Below are positions 25,813 through 34,807 of a stretch of 64,000 nucleotides of DNA, piece by piece. The stretch spans positions 1,116,001 to 1,180,000 of the forward strand of contig NZ_CP110139.1 of the NCBI RefSeq assembly GCF_025979885.1. The letters are read 5' to 3'. The notes under the pieces are model-generated. The model ran no database searches and had not been told where the DNA came from. It saw only the letters and a list, made by a program, of their open reading frames with translations. Position 1 is the first letter of the stretch. The number at the start of each line of letters is the position of its first letter. A program made the translations under genes and the position numbers. The stretch is from Hymenobacter sp. YIM 151500-1. Lineage in GTDB: Bacteria > Bacteroidota > Bacteroidia > Cytophagales > Hymenobacteraceae.

Positions 25813-26760
25813 CTAATGGTCGCCTAGCGCGGCCAGGTAACGCTCGGCGTCGAGGGCAGCCATGCAGCCGGAGCCGGCGGCCGTCACGGCTTGGCGGTAG
25901 GTGTAGTCCTGCACGTCGCCGCAGGCAAACACGCCGTCCACGTTGGTTTTGGCCGTGCCGGGCAAGGTTTTCAGGTAGCCCTGCTCGTCGTGCGTCAGGT
26001 AGGGCTGGAAGATTTTGGAGTTGGGCTCGTGGCCGATGGCCACGAAAAAGCCCTTCACCGAAATCTCGCGGGTGCTGCCGTCCAGCGTGCTCTTCACCCG
26101 TACGGCTTCCACAGCGTGCTCGCCCAGGATTTCGTCGGTTACGGTATTCCAGAGCACCTCAATCTTTGGGTTGTCGAGCACGCGCTTCTGCATGATTTTC
26201 GAGGCGCGCATCTCCCCTTTCCGCACAATCATGTACACCTTGGAGCACAGGTTGGCCAGGTAAGTAGCTTCCTCGGCCGCCGTGTCGCCGGCGCCCACAA
26301 TGGCCACGTCCAGCCCGCGGTAGAAAAACCCGTCGCACACGGCACAGGCCGACACGCCCGAGCCGTTCAGGCGCGCCTCCGAGGGCAGCCCCAGCCACTT
26401 AGCCGACGCGCCCGTGGCAATTATCACCGTGTCGGCGGTGAGCTGCTTGGTTTCATCCACGGTGATGCGGTGCGGATGGCCCGAAAAGTCCACGGCCGTC
26501 GCAATGCCGTACCGAATATCAGTGCCGAAGCGGGCGGCCTGCTTTTTCAGGTCTTCCATCATCTCCGGCCCCATGATGCCGTCGGGGTAGCCGGGAAAGT
26601 TTTCCACGTCGTTGGTGATGGTGAGCTGCCCGCCCGGTTGCAGGCCCTGGTACATCACCGGCTGCAAGCCCGCCCGCGAGGCATAAATAGCGGCCGTGTA
26701 ACCAGCCGGACCCGAACCAATAATTAAACACTTTACGTGTTCCGAGGTCGTATTTTCCAT
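25813..26760 (-). CDS. trxB: Thioredoxin-disulfide reductase
   Basis: 315-aa FAD/NADPH flavoenzyme that reduces thioredoxin. FAD-binding GSGPAGYTAAIYASRAG near the N-terminus, redox-active CAVCDGFF, NADPH-binding VGAGDTAAEEA, and the C-terminal GVFACGDVQDYTYRQAVTAAGSG. Length is typical. ATG at 26760. A TACCTTTG box at 26823-26816 is a possible -7 element, but no TTG at proper spacing was seen. Confidence 0.96.
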   Translation of the reverse strand: MENTTSEHVKCLIIGSGPAGYTAAIYASRAGLQPVMYQGLQPGGQLTITNDVENFPGYPDGIMGPEMMEDLKKQAARFGTDIRYGIATAVDFSGHPHRITVDETKQLTADTVIIATGASAKWLGLPSEARLNGSGVSACAVCDGFFYRGLDVAIVGAGDTAAEEATYLANLCSKVYMIVRKGEMRASKIMQKRVLDNPKIEVLWNTVTDEILGEHAVEAVRVKSTLDGSTREISVKGFFVAIGHEPNSKIFQPYLTHDEQGYLKTLPGTAKTNVDGVFACGDVQDYTYRQAVTAAGSGCMAALDAERYLAALGDH

Positions 26761-26853
26761 AGGAGGAAGAAAGCTCAGGCCCAGGCCTGCGCCATGAAAG
26801 GTTTAGTTGGGACGGCAAAGGTAACACGAGCCGCTCGTGTGTAGCACGCGGCT

Positions 26854-26996
26854 GTCATTCCGAGCGCAGCGAGGCATCTGGGTGCTGACGCCTGAGTGGT
26901 ATTGTCCTGCTGAGCTTGTCGAAGCATCTCTCCCGCTTCGTTGCAGCCGTTAGAGGTTAGCCAGCGGTAGAGATGCTTCGCAGGGCTCAGCATGAC
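26854..26996. repeat. Composite intergenic repeat (GTCATTCCGAGCG plus GAAGCATCTCTCCCGC)
   Basis: Starts with GTCATTCCGAGCGCAGCGAG (26854-26873) and continues with a second palindrome whose arms (GTCCTGCTGAGC... GAAGCATCTCT and AGAGATGCTTCG... GCTCAGCATGAC) lie at 26904-26931 and 26969-26996. The second unit recurs at 50000 and 58243. The 335-bp trxB-rpoD gap has no gene; a weak hairpin near 27045-27085 may end rpoD. Confidence 0.8.
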
Positions 26997-27096
26997 CGTT
27001 AGCTTCTGGTGTCAGCATAACATCTTAACACTCTCCCAAAGCACAACAAAAAACCCCAACCAGCGGCCAGGGTCTTTTGCAACGGGGTAAGAATCG

Positions 27097-27960
27097 TTAC
27101 CCCAGATACGGTTTCAGCGCTTTGGAGCGCGAGGTGTGGCGCAGGCGGCGAATGGCCTTTTCCTTGATCTGCCGAACCCGCTCGCGGGTCAGGTTAAACT
27201 TTTCGCCGATTTCTTCCAGCGTGAGCGAATGTTCTCCGTTCAGACCGAAATAAAGCGTAATCACATCGGCTTCGCGCTTGGTGAGCGTGCTCAGGGCGCG
27301 CTGCACTTCCTTGCGGAGCGAGTCGTTCATCAGCCCCGTGTCGGGCGACTCTTCGTCTTCGTTTTCGAGCACGTCAAGCAGGCGGTTTTCCTCGCCCTGC
27401 ACGAAGGGGGCATCCACCGACACGTGGCGGCCCGAAATCTTGAGCGTGTCCACCACTTCTGAAGTGGTTAGCTCCAGCACTTCGGCAATTTCCTCGGGCG
27501 AGGGCTCCCGCTCAAACTTCTGCTCCAGCTCCGAAAACGACTTGCTGATTTTGTTCAGCGAGCCAACCCGGTTCAGAGGCAGACGCACAATGCGGCTTTG
27601 CTCGGCCAGGGCTTGCAGAATGCTTTGGCGAATCCACCACACGGCGTAGGAGATAAACTTAAAGCCGCGGGTTTCGTCGAAGCGCTTGGCAGCTTTGATC
27701 AGGCCGAGGTTGCCCTCGTTGATCAAGTCGCCCAGCGACAGACCTTGGTTCTGGTATTGTTTGGCCACCGACACCACGAAGCGGAGGTTGGCCTTGGTCA
27801 GCTTCTCCAGCGCTTGCTGGTCGCCTTCCTTAATGCGTTGCGCCAGCGTCACCTCCTCATCGGGGGTCAGCAGGTCCACCTTGCCAATCTCCTGGAGGTA
27901 TTTATCCAGCGACTGGCTTTCGCGGTTGGTGATCTGCTTGCTGATTTTTAGCTGTCTCAT
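27097..27960 (-). CDS. rpoD: Primary RNA polymerase sigma factor (RpoD/SigA), Bacteroidota type
   Basis: 287-aa sigma-70 primary factor lacking region 1.1 and most of the non-conserved region, the normal short form in Bacteroidota. Visible: region 1.2 ([18 protein letters not shown]), region 2 with the core- and -10-binding [18 protein letters not shown] and the melting helix [15 protein letters not shown], region 3, and region 4 HTH ([20 protein letters not shown]). It recognises the TTG / TAnnTTTG promoters found elsewhere in this window. ATG at 27960. Confidence 0.96.
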   Translation of the reverse strand: MRQLKISKQITNRESQSLDKYLQEIGKVDLLTPDEEVTLAQRIKEGDQQALEKLTKANLRFVVSVAKQYQNQGLSLGDLINEGNLGLIKAAKRFDETRGFKFISYAVWWIRQSILQALAEQSRIVRLPLNRVGSLNKISKSFSELEQKFEREPSPEEIAEVLELTTSEVVDTLKISGRHVSVDAPFVQGEENRLLDVLENEDEESPDTGLMNDSLRKEVQRALSTLTKREADVITLYFGLNGEHSLTLEEIGEKFNLTRERVRQIKEKAIRRLRHTSRSKALKPYLG

Positions 27961-28095
27961 TGCGGGCGCGAGAAAGGTAAATTGGGGGGTTCTAGAAACG
28001 TCGTTAGTGAATAGTCCGGTATACGGAGGATACCTAACACGGGTATCAGGATGATGTTGAGAGCAACACCCCGATACCCGCGAAAGTTCGGCGGT

Positions 28096-30261
28096 TTACA
28101 CCTGAGCCGTACCGTTGGAATCGGCGGCCCGCTCAGGCTTGGGCAGCAGCACCTTGCGCGAGAGGCGGTACTTGCCGGTTTTCTTGTCGATGTCGAGCAG
28201 CTTCACGTCAATCTCCTGCCCTACTTCCAGCACGCCGTCCAGCGAGGCCAGCCGTTCGTGCGCTACTTCCGAAATGTGGAGCAGGCCGTCTTTGCCCGGC
28301 ATAATCTCCACGAAAGCACCGTAGGGCTGAATGCTGCGCACCTTGCCTTTGTAGGTTTCGCCTACTTCGGGCACGGCCGCAATGGCGCGGATGCGGCTGA
28401 TGGCAGCTTCCATGTCCTCCTGGTTGGAGGCGAAGATGCTCACGTGGCCTTTTTCTTCTTTTTCTTCAATAATAACTGTGGCGTTGGTGTCCTTCTGAAT
28501 CTGTTGAATGACCTTACCGCCGGGCCCAATAACCGCGCCAATAAACTCTTTATCGATGAGCATCTTGTGCGAGCGGGGCGTGTGCGGCTTGAGGTCAGCG
28601 GCTGGCTCGGCAATGGTCTTGGCCATTTCGCGCAGGATGTGCAGGCGGCCTTCGCGGGCCTGATGCAGGGCCGCGGTTAGGATTTCGCTGCTCAGGCCCT
28701 GGATTTTGATGTCCATCTGGCAAGCCACAATGCCTTTCTCGGTGCCCGTCACCTTGAAGTCCATGTCGCCGAGGTGGTCTTCGTCGCCCAGAATATCGGA
28801 CAGCACGGCGTATTCGCCGGTTTCCCTGTCCTGCACGAGGCCCATAGCAATGCCCGACACGGCGGCGCGCATCTTAATGCCCGCATCCATCAGGGCCATG
28901 GAACCGGCGCACACCGTCGCCATCGACGACGAGCCGTTCGACTCCAGAATGTCCGACACCACGCGGATGGTGTAGGGGTTTTCGTCTTCCGGGGGCAGCA
29001 CCTTCTTCAAGGAGCGCATGGCCAGGTTGCCGTGGCCTACTTCGCGGCGGCCGGGGCCACGGTTGGGCTTCACTTCACCGGTCGAGAAGGCCGGGAAGTT
29101 GTAGTGCAGCATAAACTTGTTGTAGCCCGACACCATGGCCGAGTCCACAATCTGCTCGTCGAGCTTGGTGCCCAGGGCCACCGAGGTCAGCGACTGGGTT
29201 TCGCCGCGGGTAAACAGGGCCGAGCCGTGGGCGCCCGGCAGGTAGTTGATTTCCGACCAGATGGGGCGGATTTCGGTCAGCTGGCGACCGTCGAGGCGGG
29301 TGCGCTCCTTGATCATCATGTCGCGGATGGCCTTCTTCTCGGCCGAGCCGTAGTAGCGCCCGAACATTTTCAGGTCCAGCTCCGGGTTTTCGGCCTGCAA
29401 CTCTTCCAGCAGGGGCTTCTTGATAGCGCCGAAGCCTTCCTTACGGCCCGACTTGCTGGTGTTGCCCGACTTGGCTACCTCATAAGCCTTCTGGTAGACG
29501 GCCTGCGTGATGCGCTGCTTCAGCTCGTCGTTCTCGTCGTACTTGGGATAGTCGCGCTTCACGTGCGACTTCTCGATTTCGGCGGCCAGCTCCTGCTGCA
29601 CGCGCACCTGCTCCTTGATGGCTTCGTGGGCGTAGGCAATGGCCTCTACCATTTCCTCTTCGCTCACCTCGTTCATCTCGCCTTCCACCATGGCCACCGA
29701 GTCGATGGTAGCCCCCACGATAAGGTCGATGTCGGCCCGCTCGATGTCGGCGGTTAGGGGGTTAATCTGGAGCTTGCCGTCGATGCGGGCTACGCGCACT
29801 TCCGAAATGGGACCCGCAAAGGGAATATCCGACACCGACAGAGCGGCCGAAGCGGCCAGGGCGGCCAGGGCGTCGGGCTGCACATCCTTGTCGGCTGAAA
29901 TCAGCGAAATCATCACCTGCACCTCGTAGTGGTAGTCCTTGGGGAACATGGGGCGCAGAATCCGGTCCACGAGGCGCGAAACGAGCACTTCGTAGTCGGA
30001 GAGGCGGCCTTCACGGCGCTGGAAGGAGCCGGGGATTTTACCGGCCCCACCGAACTTCTCCTGGTAATCAACGGACAAGGGCAGGAAGTCCACGTCGCCG
30101 CGGGCGCTGGGCTGCGACACCACCGTGGCCAGCAGCATGGCGTCGCCGAGGCGCACGACCACGGCGCCGTCGGCAAACTTGGCCAGCTTGCCGGTTTCGA
30201 TGGAAATCTGCCGGCCGTCCGGCAGGGCAATGTGTTTGGTAACCGCGTTGTAATTGGGCAT
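28096..30261 (-). CDS. pnp: Polyribonucleotide nucleotidyltransferase (PNPase)
   Basis: 721-aa phosphorolytic 3'-5' exoribonuclease. Two RNase PH cores (first about 10-225, second about 330-560), with [16 protein letters not shown] and the active-site region [20 protein letters not shown], a KH domain ([17 protein letters not shown]) and an S1 domain ([21 protein letters not shown]). Domain order and length match PNPase. It follows rpsO on the same strand, the conserved rpsO-pnp order, but two terminator-like hairpins lie between them. Confidence 0.97.
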   Translation of the reverse strand: MPNYNAVTKHIALPDGRQISIETGKLAKFADGAVVVRLGDAMLLATVVSQPSARGDVDFLPLSVDYQEKFGGAGKIPGSFQRREGRLSDYEVLVSRLVDRILRPMFPKDYHYEVQVMISLISADKDVQPDALAALAASAALSVSDIPFAGPISEVRVARIDGKLQINPLTADIERADIDLIVGATIDSVAMVEGEMNEVSEEEMVEAIAYAHEAIKEQVRVQQELAAEIEKSHVKRDYPKYDENDELKQRITQAVYQKAYEVAKSGNTSKSGRKEGFGAIKKPLLEELQAENPELDLKMFGRYYGSAEKKAIRDMMIKERTRLDGRQLTEIRPIWSEINYLPGAHGSALFTRGETQSLTSVALGTKLDEQIVDSAMVSGYNKFMLHYNFPAFSTGEVKPNRGPGRREVGHGNLAMRSLKKVLPPEDENPYTIRVVSDILESNGSSSMATVCAGSMALMDAGIKMRAAVSGIAMGLVQDRETGEYAVLSDILGDEDHLGDMDFKVTGTEKGIVACQMDIKIQGLSSEILTAALHQAREGRLHILREMAKTIAEPAADLKPHTPRSHKMLIDKEFIGAVIGPGGKVIQQIQKDTNATVIIEEKEEKGHVSIFASNQEDMEAAISRIRAIAAVPEVGETYKGKVRSIQPYGAFVEIMPGKDGLLHISEVAHERLASLDGVLEVGQEIDVKLLDIDKKTGKYRLSRKVLLPKPERAADSNGTAQV

Positions 30262-30303
30262 CTTCTAAGGGTGCTTGAAAAAGCGTGCAGCGGGCGAGCA
30301 GCC

Positions 30304-30330
30304 AAAAAAACGGGGCCGCCAGTGGCCCCG
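30304..30330 (-). promoter_or_regulatory. Terminator-like hairpin in the pnp leader
   Basis: CGGGGCC (30311-30317) pairs with GGCCCCG (30324-30330) and, on the minus strand, is followed by a U-tract (A-run 30304-30310). It lies 43 bp upstream of the pnp start codon and downstream of the rpsO terminator. It could be a second rpsO terminator, an attenuator, or a leader hairpin used in pnp autoregulation; in E. coli the pnp leader hairpin serves that role. Confidence 0.6.
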
Positions 30331-30417
30331 CTTTGCTCTAGGGAGGAAGAGCGTTGTTCCTCGGGAAAGATAACACCGAAACCGGCGGCAACATTCAGCC
30401 GGCCCCGAATCTGGACT

Positions 30418-30463
30418 AAAAAAAGAGCAGGGAACCTCTCGTTGCGGAAAGGCTCCCTGCTCC
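30418..30463 (-). terminator. Terminator of rpsO
   Basis: GAGCAGGGA (30425-30433) pairs with TCCCTGCTC (30454-30462), with additional pairing inside, followed on the minus strand by a U-tract (A-run 30418-30424). It starts 13 bp after the rpsO stop. Confidence 0.85.
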
Positions 30464-30475
30464 GGGAACGGGGGC

Positions 30476-30751
30476 TTATTTACGGATGCCCAGTTCTTTG
30501 ATAATAGCGCGGTAGCGGTTGATTTCGCGGTGCTGGAGGTAGTCCAGCAGGCGGCGGCGCTTACCAACAAGTTTCAGCAGACCCAGGCGGGTCGAGTAGT
30601 CCTTTTTATTCACCTTGAGGTGCTCCGTGAGGTGAGTAATGCGGTGCGTGAACAGCGCAATCTGCGACTCGGCCGAGCCGGTGTCGTTAGCGGACTTCTG
30701 TAGGCTATTTTTCTCGAAAATGGCCTGTTTTGCTTCAGTAGTGAGTTTCAT
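30476..30751 (-). CDS. rpsO: 30S ribosomal protein S15
   Basis: 91-aa small-subunit protein that binds 16S rRNA helices 20-22 early in assembly. Motifs: [24 protein letters not shown] helix (here [17 protein letters not shown]), [20 protein letters not shown] and [17 protein letters not shown], all typical of S15. Full length. A TACCTTTG box at 30828-30821 is a possible -7 element. Confidence 0.97.
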   Translation of the reverse strand: MKLTTEAKQAIFEKNSLQKSANDTGSAESQIALFTHRITHLTEHLKVNKKDYSTRLGLLKLVGKRRRLLDYLQHREINRYRAIIKELGIRK

Positions 30752-30840
30752 CGGCAGATAGGTTTCCCCGTCTTGGATTTAAAATATGAGAAAAAATCAC
30801 CCCGCACCTCGGGGTGGCCGCAAAGGTAAGCGGTTACTAT

Positions 30841-31065
30841 GAGAAATGTGAAGTGAATGTGAAGAATGTGGTGGAATGTGAGAAATGTGGTGAATGTGGG
30901 AAATGCGTAGCCCCTGCGGGGTAACACCTACCGTCCATGAGCGGCTGTGTCCTTCCGGTGGGGCTTTGTCATTCTCATGTACTATTCATTGCCGATATGT
31001 CGCCCTACTGAGGCTACGCATTTCCCACATTCACCACATTTCTCACATTCCACCTCATTCACACC
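30841..31065. repeat. Periodic-arm inverted repeat with 42-bp perfect arms (AATGTGG units)
   Basis: 30871-30912 (starting GTGGAATGTGAGAAATGTGG) is exactly complementary to 31012-31053, with a 99-nt loop. Arms are built of 8-10-nt steps GTGGAATGTG/AGAAATGTG/GTGAATGTG, and more such steps extend left to 30841. The right side runs to the stop codon of the LptF/LptG gene (31066-31068). The loop has a CCCCTGCGGGG mini-palindrome. The 313-bp gap holds no gene. Confidence 0.9.
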
Positions 31066-32499
31066 TTACGCTGCCTTCCAGTAGCCCCGCAGCGGCCAGC
31101 GCAGCCAGGTGGGCGCGAGGCGCTGCCAGTTTACTTCCAGCAGGCCGGAGTCGCGGCGGGCTTGGTAGAGGAAAAACAGCCCGGCGGGCAGCAGCAGCGC
31201 ATTGGCCATCCACATTCCCACGCTTACCGGCAGGATAATCTCGCGGCCGTACTTCTCGCCCATGATGGAGAGGACGTAGTAGATGATAAAGAAGACAATT
31301 GAAATCAGAATGGGCACGCCCAGGCCGCCCTTCTTGATAATGGCGCCCAGCGGAGCCCCAATTAGAAACATCACCAGAATGGCTACCGACTGGGTGTACT
31401 TCTTGAATAGCTCGATGCGGTAGTTGGCTGTGTCGCGCTGCAGGTTGGTGAGCCGTTCGGCCGAAGTACCCAGATAGGACCGCACGTTGCGGGCCCGGTT
31501 GGCGGCGCGCTGGGCTACGTCGAGGTCGACGGCGTGCAGGCGCCGGGCGGGTACCTGCCAGCCCGCCACCCGCCGCGCAGCAGCCTGGTCGGTGGTGTCG
31601 AAGCGCACGTAGGTGTAGTAAGGCGTGAGTTGCTGCACCAGCTGCCCACGCTCCGTATTCAAGCGCATCCGCAGCGAGTCCGTGACGTGCGTCAACTGCT
31701 GGGTATTGAGCATCATCTTGTTCTGGTTGAACAGCTCCTTCTTGGTGCGGTCCAGGCCAAACGACGCCAGGGAAAATGTAATCAGGTTGCGGTCGAAATT
31801 CTGGCGGGTGAAGCTGGCACCCGAGCGGTTCTCGACGCTGGGTTGCTCCATGTAAGTACGCCCTTTAAATAGCTCCAACCCCAGGTACTGCCCCTCAAAT
31901 CGGCTGAACATGCGCCCTGAATCAGCTAGGATAACAACACTACCTCCGCGGGTCTGAGTGTGCTCATAAATCATGATGCCCTTGAGCAGGTCACCGTTTT
32001 CGCCTAGCTTGCGGTTTACCTTGATGGTGTAGCCCGGAATGCCATTATAAAACACGCCCTCCCGGATGTCGAGGGCCAGTTTTTGCTGGCGCACGTCCCA
32101 CAGCAGGCTGTAGGCTTCCAGATTAGCCAGCGGCACAATGGTGTTGTTGAACCAGAAGGCCCCGCCGGCCAGCAGGGCGCACACCACCATTACGGGCCGC
32201 AGAATGCGCGTCAGCGAGATGCCCGAGGTTTTGATGGCGGTTAGCTCGTGGTGTTCCCCCAGCGTGCCGTAAGTCATCAGCGAGGAGAGCAGCACGGCCA
32301 GCGGCAACGAAATCGGGACGATAAGCACGCTGAAGTAGAACAGCAGCTGCAGAATCACGCTCAGGCCCAGGTCCTTGCCCACCAGGTCGTCCATGTACTT
32401 CATCATGAACTGCATGAGGAAGATGAACTCCACAACGGCAAAGGTCAGAAAAAACGGACCGGCAAAGGCCCGCAGAATTAGCTTATCAAGTTTTTTCAT
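31066..32499 (-). CDS. LptF/LptG-family permease (LPS export)
   Basis: 477-aa YjgP/YjgQ-type membrane protein, the transmembrane part of the LptBFG ATP-binding cassette transporter that extracts lipopolysaccharide from the inner membrane. Six membrane segments in two groups of three: N-terminal (AGPFFLTFAVVEFIFLMQF, LIVPISLPLAVLLSSLM, MVVCALLAGGAFWFN) and C-terminal (AILVMFLIGAPLGAIIKKGG, ILISIVFFIIYYVLSIMG), with a large periplasmic beta-jellyroll between. The conserved GTLGEHHELTAIKTSGIS coupling helix is present. LptF versus LptG is undecided. Confidence 0.9.
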   Translation of the reverse strand: MKKLDKLILRAFAGPFFLTFAVVEFIFLMQFMMKYMDDLVGKDLGLSVILQLLFYFSVLIVPISLPLAVLLSSLMTYGTLGEHHELTAIKTSGISLTRILRPVMVVCALLAGGAFWFNNTIVPLANLEAYSLLWDVRQQKLALDIREGVFYNGIPGYTIKVNRKLGENGDLLKGIMIYEHTQTRGGSVVILADSGRMFSRFEGQYLGLELFKGRTYMEQPSVENRSGASFTRQNFDRNLITFSLASFGLDRTKKELFNQNKMMLNTQQLTHVTDSLRMRLNTERGQLVQQLTPYYTYVRFDTTDQAAARRVAGWQVPARRLHAVDLDVAQRAANRARNVRSYLGTSAERLTNLQRDTANYRIELFKKYTQSVAILVMFLIGAPLGAIIKKGGLGVPILISIVFFIIYYVLSIMGEKYGREIILPVSVGMWMANALLLPAGLFFLYQARRDSGLLEVNWQRLAPTWLRWPLRGYWKAA

Positions 32500-32612
32500 A
32501 CCACGTGGCCGCCCCTAAACCCGCGGGCAGCGGCCTATAAAAAGAAAGAGCAAACGGGAAACGAAGATACGCCTCGTTTCGCGTCTGCTCCCCTGCCAAC
32601 GCTAAACCGCCG

Positions 32613-33026
32613 TTAGCCGCCTACCTGTTCCCGCAGCTTCTGAATCAGCCCGTCCCACATCTCCTGCAGCTCCACGTCGTCGGTTTCCTCGGAGTAGTCA
32701 ATCACGCGCAGGTACACTTCCTGGGTGAGTTGCGACTCTTCCAGCAGAAAGTCCAGGTAGTTGGCGTCGGGCGTGTGGCGCTTGTTGTCGTCGAGGAACA
32801 CGTAGCGCACCGAGCGGTTGGTGCGGTGCGAGTTCATCTCGGCGTAGTGGGGTTGGTTGTCCCAGATAAAGTTGTAATAGTGGTGGTCTTCCAGCCGCAC
32901 ATCCTGACAAAACCATTGCGTCAGCCCCGAGGCCGTAGCCAAGTACGGATACAGAATCTTGGGCGAAGCATTAATGGGGTATTCGACCGTAAACCGGTGT
33001 TTGAGGCGGGTGGCGGAAAGCGGCAT
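32613..33026 (-). CDS. START-like domain protein (Bacteroidota conserved)
   Basis: 137-aa protein resembling Bacteroidota START-like / AHSA1-type proteins: KHRFTVEYPINASPKILYPYL, then GLTQWFCQDVRLED, and a C-terminal amphipathic helix (QEMWDGLIQKLREQVGG). The fold forms a hydrophobic cavity that binds lipids or other ligands, but no ligand is known for this family. ATG at 33026. It reads away from tRNA-Met, with about 140 bp between. Confidence 0.8.
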   Translation of the reverse strand: MPLSATRLKHRFTVEYPINASPKILYPYLATASGLTQWFCQDVRLEDHHYYNFIWDNQPHYAEMNSHRTNRSVRYVFLDDNKRHTPDANYLDFLLEESQLTQEVYLRVIDYSEETDDVELQEMWDGLIQKLREQVGG

Positions 33027-33117
33027 AAGCTAAACGAGGTGAAGAATTACTGGGGTCGGCTTCCAGCTGGAAAGTCGCCCGGCAGCCAATATACGCGGGT
33101 TTTTTTTTGCACAACGC

Positions 33118-33149
33118 TTGCATTGGGTTAAATCTTGTCCCTACCTTTG
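33118..33149 (+). promoter_or_regulatory. Promoter of tRNA-Met
   Basis: TTG (33118-33120), 21-nt spacer, TACCTTTG (33142-33149): a close match to the Bacteroidota -33/-7 consensus. Transcription should start near 33156, about 8 nt before the mature tRNA. Confidence 0.75.
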
Positions 33150-33163
33150 CCCCACCAAAACGA

Positions 33164-33237
33164 GGCGGGGTAGCTCAGTTGGTTAGAGCACAGGATTCAT
33201 AACCCTGAGGCCACGAGTTCAAATCTCGTCCCCGCTA
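33164..33237 (+). tRNA. tRNA-Met (anticodon CAT)
   Basis: 74-nt cloverleaf: acceptor GGCGGGG (33164-33170) pairs with CCCCGCT (33230-33236), D-arm GCTCAGTTGGTTAGAGC, anticodon loop TTCATAA with CAT, T-arm ACGAGTTCAAATCTCGT, discriminator A at 33237. CCA is not encoded directly after the discriminator. It lacks the three G-C pairs of an initiator anticodon stem, so it is probably elongator Met; a lysidine-modified Ile tRNA is less likely. Confidence 0.93.
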
Positions 33238-33245
33238 CACCACGC

Positions 33246-33276
33246 ACCGCACTGGCTCTGGCTGGTGCGGTTTTTT
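33246..33276 (+). terminator. Terminator of tRNA-Met
   Basis: ACCGCAC (33246-33252) pairs with GTGCGGT (33265-33271), 12-nt loop, followed by a T-run to 33276, 9 bp after the tRNA. Confidence 0.85.
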
Positions 33277-33410
33277 GTTTGGGTGTTGGCAGGGGCAGGC
33301 AAGCTCGACAGTGCAGTTTTTAGCCTCGGCAAACGGGTATTCTACCGACGCAAAGGTGCTGTTAGTCTAAAAAACTTGTGCAGGCCGGGCCATCCTTCCT
33401 TCTTGGCTGC

Positions 33411-33845
33411 ATGCGTCAAGAATTTGCCAACTCGTATGGCTCTACGTACCTAACCGTCGAGTACGACCACCAGAATAACTGGATTTACAACGACTGGCAC
33501 GGGTTGCTCAGCACAGCCGACGTAATTGAGGGCGCCACGGGCGTGCTGCACGTGCTGGAGCAGTTGCGCTGCCCCTACATGCTGAACGATAATACGGCAG
33601 TGCTAGGCTCCTGGAAGCAGGCTAACGAGTGGATTGAGCAACACTGGATACCACCGGCCCTTAGTGCGGGCTTGCAGTACTATGCCCATATTGTGGCACC
33701 GGGCGTTTTCGGGCAGGCCTCTGCCGAAGACCTGCACCTGCGGGCGGGGCTTCGCATCGAAATGCGCCTGTTTGAAAATGGCCCCGAAGCCCGGCACTGG
33801 CTGCGCACCATGCAGCAAGCCAATCCACAAACCGCCCGCGCCTAA
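33411..33845 (+). CDS. SpoIIAA/STAS-like hypothetical protein
   Basis: 144-aa protein from ATG 33411 (MRQEFANSYGSTYLTVEYD). The pattern of a beta-strand pair then NDWHGLLSTADVIEGATGVLHVLEQL and LNDNTAVLGSWKQANEWIEQHW resembles SpoIIAA-like/STAS proteins of Bacteroidota, which fold as small alpha/beta domains for protein contacts. The catalytic or phospho-acceptor Ser of classical anti-sigma factor antagonists is not evident. The start at residue 12 of the open frame is chosen because the upstream codons run into the preceding gap. Confidence 0.7.
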   Translation: MRQEFANSYGSTYLTVEYDHQNNWIYNDWHGLLSTADVIEGATGVLHVLEQLRCPYMLNDNTAVLGSWKQANEWIEQHWIPPALSAGLQYYAHIVAPGVFGQASAEDLHLRAGLRIEMRLFENGPEARHWLRTMQQANPQTARA

Positions 33846-33942
33846 ACTACCGACCTAGGTACAGGCAACGGTAGGCGCGCTTCCCTGACTGATGTGCTGT
33901 TTTGCGCGCTGCCAGGCGCACCTTGTGCGCTTCTGGTAGCAT

Positions 33943-33980
33943 AAAAAAAGCGTCCGGCTCAGAAGAGCCGGACGCTTTTT
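33943..33980. terminator. Bidirectional terminator between rplT and the SpoIIAA-like gene
   Basis: GCGTCCGGCTC (33950-33960) and GAGCCGGACGC (33965-33975) form an 11-bp stem with a 4-nt loop, flanked by an A-run on the left and a T-run on the right. It ends the infC-rpmI-rplT transcript and can stop the convergent gene. Confidence 0.9.
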
Positions 33981-34003
33981 CGTGTGTCTCAACCAAGCGG
34001 GGT

Positions 34004-34348
34004 CTACTTGATTTTCTCGATGATACCCCGGAACGCCTCGGGGTGGTTGAGAGCCAGGTCAGCCAGCACCTTGCGGTTCAGGTCGATGCCGGCTTTTTTC
34101 AGGCCGCCCATGAACTGCGAGTACGACAGGCCGTGCTCACGGGCCCCGGCGTTGATACGCTGAATCCAGAGGGCACGGAACTCGCGCTTCTTTACTTTCC
34201 GGTCGCGGTAGGCATACAGCAGACCTTTCTCAACCGCGTTTTTAGCAACGGTCCACACGTTTTTGCGACGGCCGTAATAGCCTTTCGCCAAACGCATTAC
34301 TTTCTTCCGACGGTGGCGCGAGGCCACGTGGTTGACACTTCTTGGCAT
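34004..34348 (-). CDS. rplT: 50S ribosomal protein L20
   Basis: 114-aa large-subunit protein that organises 23S rRNA during assembly. Typical L20 sequence: [37 protein letters not shown]... in the N-terminal arm and a C-terminal globular domain ending [19 protein letters not shown]. Last gene of the infC-rpmI-rplT operon; in many bacteria L20 represses this operon. The 169-bp rpmI-rplT gap is longer than usual and holds an AT-rich inverted repeat. Confidence 0.97.
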   Translation of the reverse strand: MPRSVNHVASRHRRKKVMRLAKGYYGRRKNVWTVAKNAVEKGLLYAYRDRKVKKREFRALWIQRINAGAREHGLSYSQFMGGLKKAGIDLNRKVLADLALNHPEAFRGIIEKIK

Positions 34349-34425
34349 AACCTGCTTTGTTTTTGGCGGCCGGCGGCGGCTTTTCTGCCGCGGCTTATGG
34401 GGCTACCGGACGCCTGGTTTTGAAT

Positions 34426-34515
34426 GAATTAAAAAATTAAAAATTGAGAATTAAAAATTAGCGTAATGAGGCGTACAGCGTCAACTCTTAATTTTTAATT
34501 GTCAATTTTTAATTC
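34426..34515. repeat. Periodic-arm inverted repeat (ATTAAAAATT units) between rpmI and rplT
   Basis: Left arm 34426-34460 (GAATTAAAAAATTAAAAATTG and onward) is largely complementary to right arm 34489-34515 (TTAATTTTTAATTGTCAATT and onward). Loop about 28 nt. The right arm ends 2 nt before the rpmI stop codon. Inside an operon it may act as an attenuator or processing site between rpmI and rplT. Confidence 0.8.
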
Positions 34516-34517
34516 AT

Positions 34518-34712
34518 TTAGATGTTGAGCATATCCTTCACCCGGCCCATGTCGGCGGGGCTCACCAGGGTGGCGTGCGTAAGGGCGCGCTTCTGCTTGG
34601 TGGTCTTCTTGGTCAGGATGTGGCTCTTGAAAGCGTGCTTGCGCTTTACTTTGCCCGTGCCGGTCAGCGAGAACCGCTTTTTGGCGCCGGACTTGGTTTT
34701 TACTTTCGGCAT
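34518..34712 (-). CDS. rpmI: 50S ribosomal protein L35
   Basis: 64-aa basic protein: [20 protein letters not shown] then [19 protein letters not shown] and a C-terminal [15 protein letters not shown], the classic L35 pattern. It lies between infC and rplT, the conserved order, with 95 bp after infC. Confidence 0.96.
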   Translation of the reverse strand: MPKVKTKSGAKKRFSLTGTGKVKRKHAFKSHILTKKTTKQKRALTHATLVSPADMGRVKDMLNI

Positions 34713-34807
34713 TGTGCTGGAGGTAAGTGGTGAAAAACTGCGGCGGTCGGCTGCCTAGGGCCGGTGCGCCAGCTGGAAAAACGGAGCCGCAGCTCCGGAG
34801 TAGTAAG

